Below are positions 52,084 through 61,990 of a DNA stretch of 64,000 nucleotides, one piece after another. The notes beneath the pieces were generated by a model. It had not been told where the DNA came from. It worked only from the letters and a program-made list of their open reading frames with translations, and searched no databases. Position 1 is the first letter of the stretch, and every line of letters begins with the position of its first letter. The translations under genes and the position numbers were made by a program. The DNA lies in assembly GCA_037074765.1 (NCBI GenBank), contig JBAMDO010000166.1, positions 1-64,000 on the forward strand. The letters run 5' to 3'. The DNA comes from Mansonella perstans. Lineage: Eukaryota > Nematoda > Chromadorea > Rhabditida > Onchocercidae.

Positions 52084-53368
52084 TAATGTTGTTAATTTGC
52101 TGAGATTCAGCTAAATAAAAGAGAGGTCCTGACTAACAGAGAAATCCTCAGGGCTGTTATTGAATGTTCAAGAATTCTGAGCTAAGATTATTTCCTTCAT
52201 TCATTCATTTCAGCTTCCTAAAGTTTCAGTGTCAATGGTTTTGAATTACACTTTACATAGTTCCAAATAAATAAATTGATTTTTCTCGGGAAAAACAGCG
52301 AACAGAAATGGGCTAAGTTTGCGATCTACTGTTTATAGTGAATATAATATAGTATACAGTATGCATAAATCCCAAGGAGTGAAATTAATACATTAATGTA
52401 TTAAACTATAATAGGCGTAAATTTTACAGATATTACAATATTCCAATGTCTTCTGCAACTTATTAAAATAAATCAGTCCACGCCTTTGCTAATTTTGTCT
52501 CTTATATTGCTCTTTATTAGTTTGTATTCTAATCACTATGATATAAATGATGATATATTTATACGTGATCATCAGTACCTTCAAACCAAACTTTGTTTTC
52601 GTCACATTTTCTTTGTAACTTCCCCATTGTTTAACATTTCGAAATGGTTTCAAAATAAGATCAGAATTGTTCTTTCATTTCAATTTCTTCTACTGATTTC
52701 AATCGCTGTTAAAAAATAACATTTGGATAAGTAAGAGCTGTATATTCTGTCCACGTAAAACTGCACTTGGAAATGCAAATACCAGGTCTTAACTTTGACA
52801 TTTTCCGAATACTCACTTCAATAAACTTGCATTACTCAATAATCGTACTTCAGTTAAAACTTCTACTAACGCGGCAATAAGGCAGTGGCTTGCATAAAGG
52901 AAGCTTCTGTTATTTTCGCCTTAGGGTTTGCTCTTATTTTAATACAGAATGTTGTTTAAATTATGTCAGTGATGGAAGCATTACCATATTTTCATGACGG
53001 TAATGTATAGACATAAGAACATAGCGATAGCCTTACCTGCCGCAGTATGCTAAGATTTGACAAATGTTCTTTTGAAAGCACTATTACATCACCAGTGATC
53101 ATAACCAGAAAACGCCAGTATAGGTTCGTCATTGTTGAATCCAAAAATGAATAATGGAAGGTTTTAATCTTTGATTCAGTAGGCCTAACTGTTGCAGAAT
53201 ATTGAGTAGAAGTACGTTGTTCTGGCCGTTTTACTTTGTTTACAAAAACAAATCATCGGTTATTTTAAATGTAAAAATCATTACAAAACATGGAAAACTT
53301 AAGTTATTCTCAATGCACCATGATGATATTACGGCCAGTTGTCTTCACTTCCTAATAAACCATATGTT
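52084..53368. other. Convergent intergenic region, MRPS30 to RPN10, nothing recognised
   Basis: Holds the two 3' UTRs. AATAAA-like words occur near 52265-52275 for MRPS30. Short frames on the plus strand (such as 52486-52719 and 53202-53384) are AT-driven and hydrophobic, without splice or family support. Confidence 0.55.
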
Positions 53369-56300
53369 TTACTTTGTCGCTTGATTGTCATCTTTATCTT
53401 CTTTCTGGAAATCGAAACAACTCTGCATTCTAATAATTATTACTTGGGGGATTGCACAGAAATGTCAGGGAAAGATTTACCTTTTCTCTTGCAGCAGCAG
53501 CACTGTTGACTGCGTCACGAACTTCCTGTGAATTTGGATCTACGCCAGGCAAATCCGCCAGAAGTTGACGAAGTAATTCAGGATCACTCATCAGTTGACC
53601 AAGTTGATCATCCTCGGTCTATAGAAATGACAAAATGTGGTAAAGAGGCCAAATTAATGCAATATTGATTGAACAGGCTTTCGACTCAATGTATTTAAGA
53701 CAGTTTCTCAAAAAATTGGCAGATAAAACTTGGCACTAAGAAAATTATCCTTCGATAGCTAATGCGAACAAGGTTAGACACTGAGATGGAAAAATGCGAT
53801 GTTAAAGCAATGTGATCTTAACTAAAGAACTCAAATGGCGTCACTCACAAACCGATTTCATCGCAAGAATTCAGCAATTCCATTTACAATTTCGCTATAA
53901 TAGCTTCATACAACTTTCATTCCAAAATGGACGACTATCAAAATTTCCAAACTTACAACATGTAAATTTGCAGTTTGTTTAAGATTGCTTTAATAACTTC
54001 GCTGGTCCTTCAATCTCGAGACCTAACTTTATGCGAAATCATAGCGCAAAATTAGATTAACACAAAATCTTAGAATCTTCCACCTTTACTTCCATAGTTG
54101 ACATGTACAATTGCATACACGGTATGATATTTCTAATATAAAGAATCTTTCGAGAAAAAAGGAAATACCATCGCAGCATCTCGTGTAGCAGCTGAATCGT
54201 CAATTTCCATCTCTTCAGCAGTTTCACTTTGATCTTGCGGAGTAGTAGCATTTCCCATGGTAGATATTCCAGTTGTTGCTAACTGATCAGACGCGGCCGT
54301 ATTTAGTGAAGAAGGTGTTCGTAGCGCAGCACAACTGGCAGCATCTGCACCTTCTTGCATCGACATACGCAATGCCCATTCCAACTGCTGTTCTTCAGTC
54401 ATCGCACCAGGATCCATCGTCATAATGTCATCTTAAAACAGCAAATGTAAATGCAAACAATTTGGAGAGGGTATTTCAAATTTATACCAAAAAATTGAAA
54501 GAATTGTTTTTTATTTGTTAATATTTAAAACAAACTACAATTTTCTTCTAACATATTTACTTTAAAAGTACTTACTTGCAGCAGTATTTGTTGGCTGCGA
54601 TTCAACATCATCTGTTCCACCACCTCTTTGTCGTTGTCGTTGTTCTTCCAATGAAACGCGAAGTGCCTTAAATTATGCAACTTTGCCAAATGAAAAAAAA
54701 AAACCTCGAATGCTTTCTTCGCTTCTTTACAAAGCTGTTAAGAGAAATTTTAACAGCATCAAAGTTGCTACCAAAATTAATCTAATAGTCCAACTTCTAC
54801 ATTCATGAAATGATGCAAATTATGACCAATGCCAAGTCAGGATCATCTTCAGGATCAATTCCAAATTCGAATCCGCCTCCACCCGCAGCTACTACCGGCG
54901 CAGTAGTGCCATCTTCACCGCGACATATTGGTGAAGACACCAGCGCTTCTGTAAGTGATGAACTTGCCGGCACGACAACCAAATTTGAACCACTTCCCTC
55001 TCTAAACAGAATCGAAAGAAAAACGAAAATACAAACTAAAATTTGAAAGAATTACTGTGTTATTTAACTAAAAATCATTATAAAGGTTATGATTTTTAAT
55101 TCAACAATTTACATACATTTAACAATTAGACTGGCTACCAGCAGCCTGCTCTATCAAATTAATCATTTTGGTGCAATAAACAATGTCTGCAATTATCTCC
55201 AAGCATATTTCTCAGAATTTAATGCAAATATTGAAAGTTGAATCATTAGAAAACAAATCTCGTATTAGCACTCACTTTCCATTTAGCGTTTCGATAAACT
55301 GCCCCATAACTTCACTATCAGTTGAATCCGCTTCACCAAAACATATAACATCTACTTGAACTTTTTCTTTTTTTAACTTTTTTGCAAGCTTTGTAAGCTG
55401 TAACAATCGATTTTTTCAAAGTCAAAATTATTGCCAATTCATTCAACCTTACAAACAGCCATGCAGATATAACACAGAAATAAAACTGCAAATAATGCTT
55501 TTGAAAAAAGGAAAAGAAAATGACAGCACAGACAAAAATAAACCTCAGCAGAATTCAAATGATCAATTGGACTACCAACAAAGACGACAATGCGCATTTT
55601 ATGGTTTCTATTTTGACGATGCTTTAACGCCAAATGTGCCACCTTGATCGCATTGATAAAGTTTGATACACCCTACAAATTAAAAAAATTTTGCATGGAA
55701 TTTAATTTTTGGGAAATAAAATTCATTAATATATATTATTAATCGAAGGATATATATACAGGAATTCGTAAATCGTTTACTTTCATGTAGCCCATTAAAA
55801 AAGTGCAAAATAACAAGACTAGTTCATGACGATTTGATATATGTTATTTTCCCTGCCTTCAATTACAAGTACCTTCTTCAAACATTGTGCGCTTTATAGG
55901 AAAAGAAAAAGCCTTCGCAAATCAATTTTTTGTATAGAATTAAAGCAGTTTAATGGATAATATAATGAAAAGTTTTCAGGAAACCGATAGCAAAGCCATC
56001 TTCGTAACGGAAGATATTTTTGCAGTAATTCTGTGTGATATTAATAATTTTAATGTCACAGATAATCGCAACGACACGGTCACTAACTTTTGGTTCCACT
56101 TGATGAAGTTTCATAAACAGTTTCCCGTTTTCCTGCGTCAACGTTGTCAGCACTTCCACGGTACTGCAATTACGCAATTCTCACATTTATTCATTAACCA
56201 TTCATGGATGGATTAAAGTAAGAATTAAATGGTTGACTTTTTTCCGAAACATAATCCTATTAGACGAAAATACAATGCTGCAAAATGATTTAAATCTAAT

Positions 56301-57159
56301 CTTATTTAGTATTTTAGCATCAGTCTGAGCACGGCAATCAGCAAAGCAACTAATAAAGCGCGGTAGAAATTATGAAGCCAAATCAAATACCTCACTGATA
56401 TGCTTTTATACAACTATCACTACAGCCTGTGATATCATAAAAAGAAAATTTACTTCCTAACTAACGACAGTTTAGAAAATAATACCTTACCAATCAATCG
56501 ATGATATTCTGATGACTTCTCAATTGAAATTAACTATCACAGCAAGTATCACCTATTCCTTACCAGTACTATTTTAAATCTACGACAAACCTATAAAGTA
56601 CTAAAGACATACTCAGCCATAGCAATTAATCCAACAGCGTTCTCCGGATTCGCACGAAGCTTACATTGCAATACCAGATTCACAGCATCTTGTTGACACT
56701 GCAAACGAGTTGGTGCAAAATCACCGTTTCGCATCCATTCGGAATTGTCAACACTGAAACTTCATCTATAACATATATGTACAAACATCATACAGTATTT
56801 ATTTCCTATCATGCAAAGCAAAAGTCACAGTTACATTAACCATGCGGAAAATATCATTTCTTCCATATAAGAAAAAATAACTCAGTAGTATCAGTATGTG
56901 ATGACCATCAGAATTTAGAAACAGACATGTATATCTAATGTCAACTCTCCTTCGATATTCAAATATGCTACGATATATATTCTAAGATAACGGAGAATAT
57001 ACTTCTCATTCTCATTCAATGTAAACTAAAATGTTAAAAAAAAAAACCTCAATTACAAATTAATAAGTAACATAAGGCACAAAAGTATAAAGACCAAGAA
57101 AAGAAATAATGCAAAGAAAAGCCTTTAACTTACCAAATCATTGTACTCTCCTGAACCAT
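53369..57159 (-). CDS. rpn-10: 26S proteasome ubiquitin receptor RPN10 (PSMD4)
   Basis: Binds polyubiquitin and bridges the proteasome base and lid. Ten exons join in phase: 57159-57134, 56753-56613, 56163-56088, 55672-55544, 55397-55276, 55001-54827, 54666-54576, 54431-54169, 53618-53481 and 53404-53369, giving 398 residues (human 377). The N-terminal vWA domain opens [20 protein letters not shown] and contains [22 protein letters not shown] and [22 protein letters not shown]1 is [15 protein letters not shown] (residues about 218-232), split by an intron. UIM2 is [15 protein letters not shown] (about 266-280). The conserved DLPGVDP follows, with an acidic/basic tail. An acceptor (tgctacag) lies one base before the ATG, a typical spliced-leader site. 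Head-to-head with UEV-1. Confidence 0.97.
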
Positions 57160-57160
57160 T

Positions 57161-57168
57161 CTGTAGCA
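57161..57168 (-). promoter_or_regulatory. Candidate spliced-leader acceptor of RPN10
   Basis: On the minus strand tgctacag ends one base before the ATG at 57159, and no upstream exon is evident. Such tight spacing is common at nematode trans-splice sites. Confidence 0.5.
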
Positions 57169-57761
57169 CTATTATGATATCTTCAACAATCAATACCAAT
57201 CAATTAACTTAAATGATCAATGATAAGTTTTTTAAATAAGTTATTCGATTTACTCATTTAAAAATTTCTCGCGCAGTAAAAAAAAAATTACTGACTAAAA
57301 TTCTTTTCTTCCCTATATCACTATTAAGGAATTTTAATTATTCTTTCTTGTTTTAACATTTTAAGATCAAATTATCCATTCTTTAATCATTTATAGCTTT
57401 TAGAAAATGATCAAATGTATTTTTTTAAGTTAATTAATTACATTGTAATAAACTTCATACAAAAGAAGTGAGATGAAAGTGATGAAAGTATATATTACAT
57501 GTTATGCATTTATTATTTACATGTAAACTAAAATCATGCATTACGTCTCTGTTTACACAGAACAATATAGCTTATAATATTTGGAAATATACAATCGATC
57601 TATGTTAGTAACTGTACACGTAATTTTGTAGTCCTAATTCATGCAATTATGGTACTTTCACTAAAACGTGAACTTTAACCAATAACCTATCCCTCTACGC
57701 CATCAAGAAAGACTGTCACAATCATATTACGATAAATGAATAAGTTAGGCTGGACAACGTT

Positions 57762-57950
57762 TCATAGTGAGTTTTCACTAATGGCTGCAAGCCATGATGT
57801 ATCGGGACAATGTGGATTTGGTCGTTGAGGTGGGAAAGGTTCGCTTTCAGTTGGATTACTGCGAGCATATCGGGGGATGGTTGGGTAAAATGGCTTGTTG
57901 ACCTTTGTGTTGCGTGACCTGGATGGATTGAGGAAATTTTTAGGATGCAT
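57762..57950 (-). CDS. Small unassigned open reading frame (62 codons)
   Basis: ATG to stop frame reading MHPKNFLNPSRSRNTKVNKP, later FPPQRPNPHCPDTSWLAAIS. It is Pro/Asn/Ser-rich and lies in a patch markedly less AT-rich than its surroundings. A second minus-strand frame is also open over the same DNA, downstream of a possible acceptor (atccag), so the coding frame is uncertain. No family is recognised. It could be a small secreted or regulatory peptide gene, a single exon, or non-coding conserved DNA. Confidence 0.3.
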   Translation of the reverse strand: MHPKNFLNPSRSRNTKVNKPFYPTIPRYARSNPTESEPFPPQRPNPHCPDTSWLAAISENSL

Positions 57951-58075
57951 TACATGACTGAATTCTGATTACTGATATTTGTGAAAATTGTTAGGCTTAA
58001 TAATATTTAATGTGGTTACATTGGTATAGCCATTATTATTTTATCGTTTGATTGATTTATTTATTATTAAATATT

Positions 58076-58236
58076 AAAAAAATGTGAAATAAGACCATAT
58101 TAAAGTTTTAAAATAAGGTCATGCTATGAGATTCTAGCTAGAATATGGTGTAATTTAGCAACTGTTTTTATTAAAAATGTGAAATAAGATCATTTTATGA
58201 AATTTTAGCTGAAATATGGTGTAATTTAGCAGTTGT
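58076..58236. repeat. Two-copy direct duplication upstream of UEV-1
   Basis: Both copies begin AAAAATGTGAAATAAGA and end with ATATGGTGTAATTTAGCA plus a short tail. The first copy (58076-58165) has about 25 bp extra in the middle compared with the second (58172-58236). Confidence 0.85.
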
Positions 58237-58484
58237 TAGCTATGATTGATTGTATTCATTATTCTGTAGGAGCAAGATTAATTCCGGAAACTTTATCTTT
58301 ACAATTCGATGAAGAGAGCTTGAATTTGCATGAAAACTTTAATTTGCATATATTAAAGGAATTTGGAATAAAAAAAAACATTTAAAGAATTCAATCAGCA
58401 TAAAATGTTAATGACAGTTATTTCGAAATTTAACTAAATGAAAACTTTGAATATTTTGATATTACAGAAGAAATGCTAAATTAT

Positions 58485-58494
58485 TTTATTGCAG
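58485..58494 (+). promoter_or_regulatory. Candidate spliced-leader acceptor of UEV-1
   Basis: ttttattgcag ends at 58494, 74 bp before the proposed ATG, with no upstream coding exon seen. It fits a trans-splice acceptor or a 5'UTR intron. Confidence 0.4.
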
Positions 58495-58567
58495 TGTTGT
58501 AAGGGGAAAAGTATATGTTTTGCTGCAACACAAGCAGCACAAGAATTCTGGATTTGAGGTTATCGTC

Positions 58568-60090
58568 ATGGGTTAGTTTCAGTTTTTTTTTTACTCTTTG
58601 CTTATTAATTTTTATATTCATTACTAGACATAACGGTGATTATCCAACGTCCCACAGTAGTCCTTATAAGCAGAATTCCCAGTTTTCTTTATCATCGATT
58701 GATTCATTGATTAGAAGCCTGCAGTATTATGCAGTACTTCAGTGCTTCTATTTAACGCAAATGTGCTATTCTTATGCGCGTAATTTACCAATGTGAAAAA
58801 AAAAAACAAATAATGCATAAGGATATTTATACTTAGGTACTTAGCTTATATTTGAATATGTGTAGGAAATATGTTTCATTTCACGGCTCTTAAAATATTC
58901 TGTCATGGATCTTTTTACGTCTCTTACTTTTGTTTTGGATAATTCCATTCTCATTCAATTATTTATTCCTTTCACATATTGATGCATTATGAAAGTCCAA
59001 GTTTTTTTATAAAAAAATTATGAATTTTGAAGATGAAAGAATGATTTTTCTTCAGTAGATGTTCCGCGAAATTTTCGTTTACTGGAAGAGCTTGAAGATG
59101 GACAAAAAGGCAAAGGTGACGGCAATATATCGTGGGGACTCGAAGATGATGATGATATGACATTGACACGTTGGACGGGAATGATTATTGGCCCTCCAAG
59201 AGTTGGCTTTTCTTCCTTTTTAAATATATACTCATGTAGCATTTTTATCAGAAAAAACTTTAATAATTGTTGTTTCTTACTTTGACTGCTGATAGTTGCT
59301 TCAAATATAAAACGATTCAAACGGAGCCATGAAATATTGCATATGAAAGATTAGTTTGGGTTTTTTTTCATTCAATGCAATACTTTTATTGAAGACGCTG
59401 AGTCGGTAGGATCGTATTTGAGAATTTGTCGAAAGAGCTAATGACAGTGATTTATTGGGTGGGTCTAAGTAATCTATGCAACGCTTCGTTAATTTACTAA
59501 TTGGTTAAACTGTAGCTTTGCTGCAATTCAGACTCCATTCGAATCCAGAATATATAATTTGCGCATAGAATGTGGTCAAAACTATCCAAAAGAAGCACCA
59601 GCTGTACGATTTACGACAAAAATCAACTTGAATGGCGTAAATCAATCTAATGGCATGGTAATTAGTTAACTTTTGCGGAGTTATTAGATTTTATATAGTT
59701 ATCACGCAAAGAGAGCTTAAGCTGCCGAGGAAATTTTCTTTTCCAGATATTGGGCTGAGATAAGATTATATCGTCTGGAATCTCTTTTGTTAACTCGGTT
59801 TGGAAATGGCGCTTCTCCCTGAATTTCTTGCTAGCATATTCTCTCCTGATAGCAGCGTTACTTTTTTTTCATTAAAGCAGTGTCGACGAGAATGATTTCA
59901 GAAATATTGCAGGCAAATTATTTAATTTAAAAATACTTAATCACAGGTGGATAGGCGATGTGTTCCGGTTCTTCGTCAGTGGAATAGCACATTTTATATC
60001 AAAACCATCCTTGAAGATATACGAAAGACAATGATGACTGCAAAGGAGAATATGAAGTTACCGCAGCCTCCGGAGGGTGCTACATATTAG
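58568..60090 (+). CDS. uev-1: Ubiquitin-conjugating enzyme variant UEV-1 (UBE2V/Mms2)
   Basis: A catalytically inactive E2-like protein that pairs with UBC13 to build K63-linked ubiquitin chains. Exons 58568-58571, 59056-59201, 59532-59657 and 59947-60090 give 139 residues, matching the family. The sequence runs [40 protein letters not shown] then [24 protein letters not shown], and ends [14 protein letters not shown], very close to human UBE2V1. The HPN/active-site Cys region of true E2s is absent, as expected. The first coding exon is only ATGG; joining G to TAGATGTT yields MVDVPRNF. A longer frame from 58515 is rejected because it would read a stop at the junction. Confidence 0.95.
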
Positions 60091-60864
60091 GATTTCATTT
60101 TTTCGTATTTTCTAAAATTTCCGGAATTCAGAATGCATCTTTTCGTATTTTTTTTTTTTTTTTTGTTAATATTTAATAGTGAATTAAATTTAACGTGTGA
60201 TTAATTTTTGTTTTTTTTTTTTGCTTGGGAAAAATTGATTTTTACATCGACAATGAAGTGTTGTTTATCAAAACTATTAATAACATCATTTTTTGATTTA
60301 TATGTTATTGTTTTTGATTTACAATTTTATATGAATATGAGTGATGTTTTTATATTCCAACCAATCTCTGTGTTGAATTTCTATTCGCTTCAAATTAACC
60401 TATTGCACTTAGTATCTCTACTACTTCATTTTGATTGAAAAAGTTTCAGATATATTTTTCGAATGTTGTCATTAGCGATGCATGATAGGTCTGTGAATGA
60501 ACGAAGTTTGCGTATGTATGTGTATTTTGGATGGTCGAGATTAGATAAAGTTTTATGTATTTCTTGTCTTTGTCAGGCTTCTAAAGTACTGCTATCTTTC
60601 ACTCTTATGAACATCTTTTCTCTAAATTTTAATCATTTCAATAAAACATCGTTGTTTGTGTTTTCATTTCTACAATATGTTGCGGTATTTCATGGGCACT
60701 AAATTTAGATGACGTATTTCACATTTTATAGTGATAAATAATATTGTATTGCAGATTAACTTTCTTGTATGGTATTTTCATCTTTGTTACTAATAGAGAA
60801 TTGATATGTTTTCGGAATATCGGAACAATTGAATGTATCAAAACAAGGAGCTTATGAGATTTTC

Positions 60865-60866
<2 letters not shown>

Positions 60867-60909
<43 letters not shown>
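60867..60909. repeat. 43-base poly(T) homopolymer
   Basis: Uninterrupted T run downstream of UEV-1. The exact length is unreliable in most sequencing data. It could be the trace of a retrotransposed poly(A) tail on the minus strand, but no retrocopy body is recognised next to it. Confidence 0.9.
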
Positions 60910-60910
<1 letters not shown>

Positions 60911-61395
60911 TGAAATTCTCAAAAAAGCGTTAATTTTGATGTTTTATGAAGAAAACAATAGCGATAAGATGTTTCTATAAGGAATATTAAGCAGAAGTTT
61001 TGTCGTATGATTCGGGATTTCGATTATTTGTTCTTGCTCAATTTTGAGAAAAATTATGCGAACAGATAAATGATGACGGCTTGTAAAATTGCATCAGTTG
61101 GTGTATTGATTTACTGCAAATGTGAATATTTGTTTCATTGTCATGATTTTTTTCTTATACTTAAGTTTTCCACTTTTAATTTGATTTTTAAATTTTATTT
61201 TAATAAAGAATAGCTATGAATGAATGTTGCTGTTGTTTGTTTTTTCCGTGGTGACATTGCTACTACAGTTAACACTGTACTTGATTAAGTTCTAAATGCA
61301 CAAATATTTTATGTCCACCATACCCACTTTTGATAATTCTATTCTTCATTTTTAGTTATCTTTACGTTATATCTATGCAATGTTCACTTTGAATG

Positions 61396-61417
61396 AAAAA
61401 AAAAAAAAAAAAAAAAA
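61396..61417. repeat. 22-base poly(A) homopolymer
   Basis: Uninterrupted A run in the UEV-1 to PHIP/BRWD gap. Confidence 0.9.
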
Positions 61418-61933
61418 GAATCTCTGGAATGTATTTTGTTAAACGCTGTGTTCTTTTCACGCTTTGATATCATTTAGTGCCGGATTTCTTTAGTACTTTT
61501 TTTTAATTAATCAAAAAATACAAATGCTTTCTTTAAGTCAAAAATTGAATTATCAGTATTACTTCATAGGTGCCTTTTTTTTCCTCTAAGAATGGGGCAT
61601 TTTTAAAATAAAATTCTATATTAGATTTCTCTTAAATAGGATGCAATCTGTCAAGTGTTATTGCATATTTTATTATATTGTCTTGTATACTTTAGATTTG
61701 TAGAAGATTCTGTGATAGAGAAAGCTATAATGAGATATTTAATGCAGCAGTTATAGTAATTCAGAAAACTAGTCGACAGTACTTATTTTCCTGATTTGAA
61801 TTAAATATGATTAGAGGAAAAGAATCGATAAATATTTGTGACGTATTGTGCAATTTTTAAAGTTCGAAATATGCTTGGTATTTTATGTCGCTTCGAAATC
61901 AACACAATTTCTATTTGGATTGTAATCCATTAT

Positions 61934-61943
61934 CAATTTACAG
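61934..61943 (+). promoter_or_regulatory. Candidate spliced-leader acceptor of the PHIP/BRWD gene
   Basis: caatttacag ends at 61943, 47 bp before the ATG, without an obvious upstream exon. Confidence 0.35.
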
Positions 61944-61990
61944 GATTTCCTTTTGTTGTATATAATAATTAGCGATAGTATTATGATATG

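Larger units (their letters stand above)
57160..58567. other. Divergent region between RPN10 and UEV-1
   Basis: Contains the promoters of both genes, a relatively GC-rich minus-strand frame (57762-57950, separate entry) and a two-copy direct duplication (58076-58236). No TATA box can be distinguished. Confidence 0.5.
60091..61990. other. Intergenic region between UEV-1 and PHIP/BRWD; homopolymers, no gene
   Basis: Contains the UEV-1 3' UTR, a 43-base T run (60867-60909) and a 22-base A run (61396-61417). Open frames at 60208-60438 and 60463-60702 are hydrophobic, AT-driven and unsupported. AATAAA occurs near 61203. Confidence 0.55.

Noticed and set aside
55953..56216. 87-codon plus-strand frame opposite RPN10
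   Set aside because: Antisense of the RPN10 exon 56163-56088 and its introns.
58515..58796. 93-codon plus-strand frame over the UEV-1 start
   Set aside because: Hydrophobic, T-rich intron sequence. Splicing it at the GTTAGT donor in its own frame gives an immediate stop, while the ATGG start gives the conserved MVDVPRNF.
60208..60702. Two plus-strand frames downstream of UEV-1
   Set aside because: T-rich 3' UTR/intergenic sequence giving Phe/Leu-rich peptides without splice signals.
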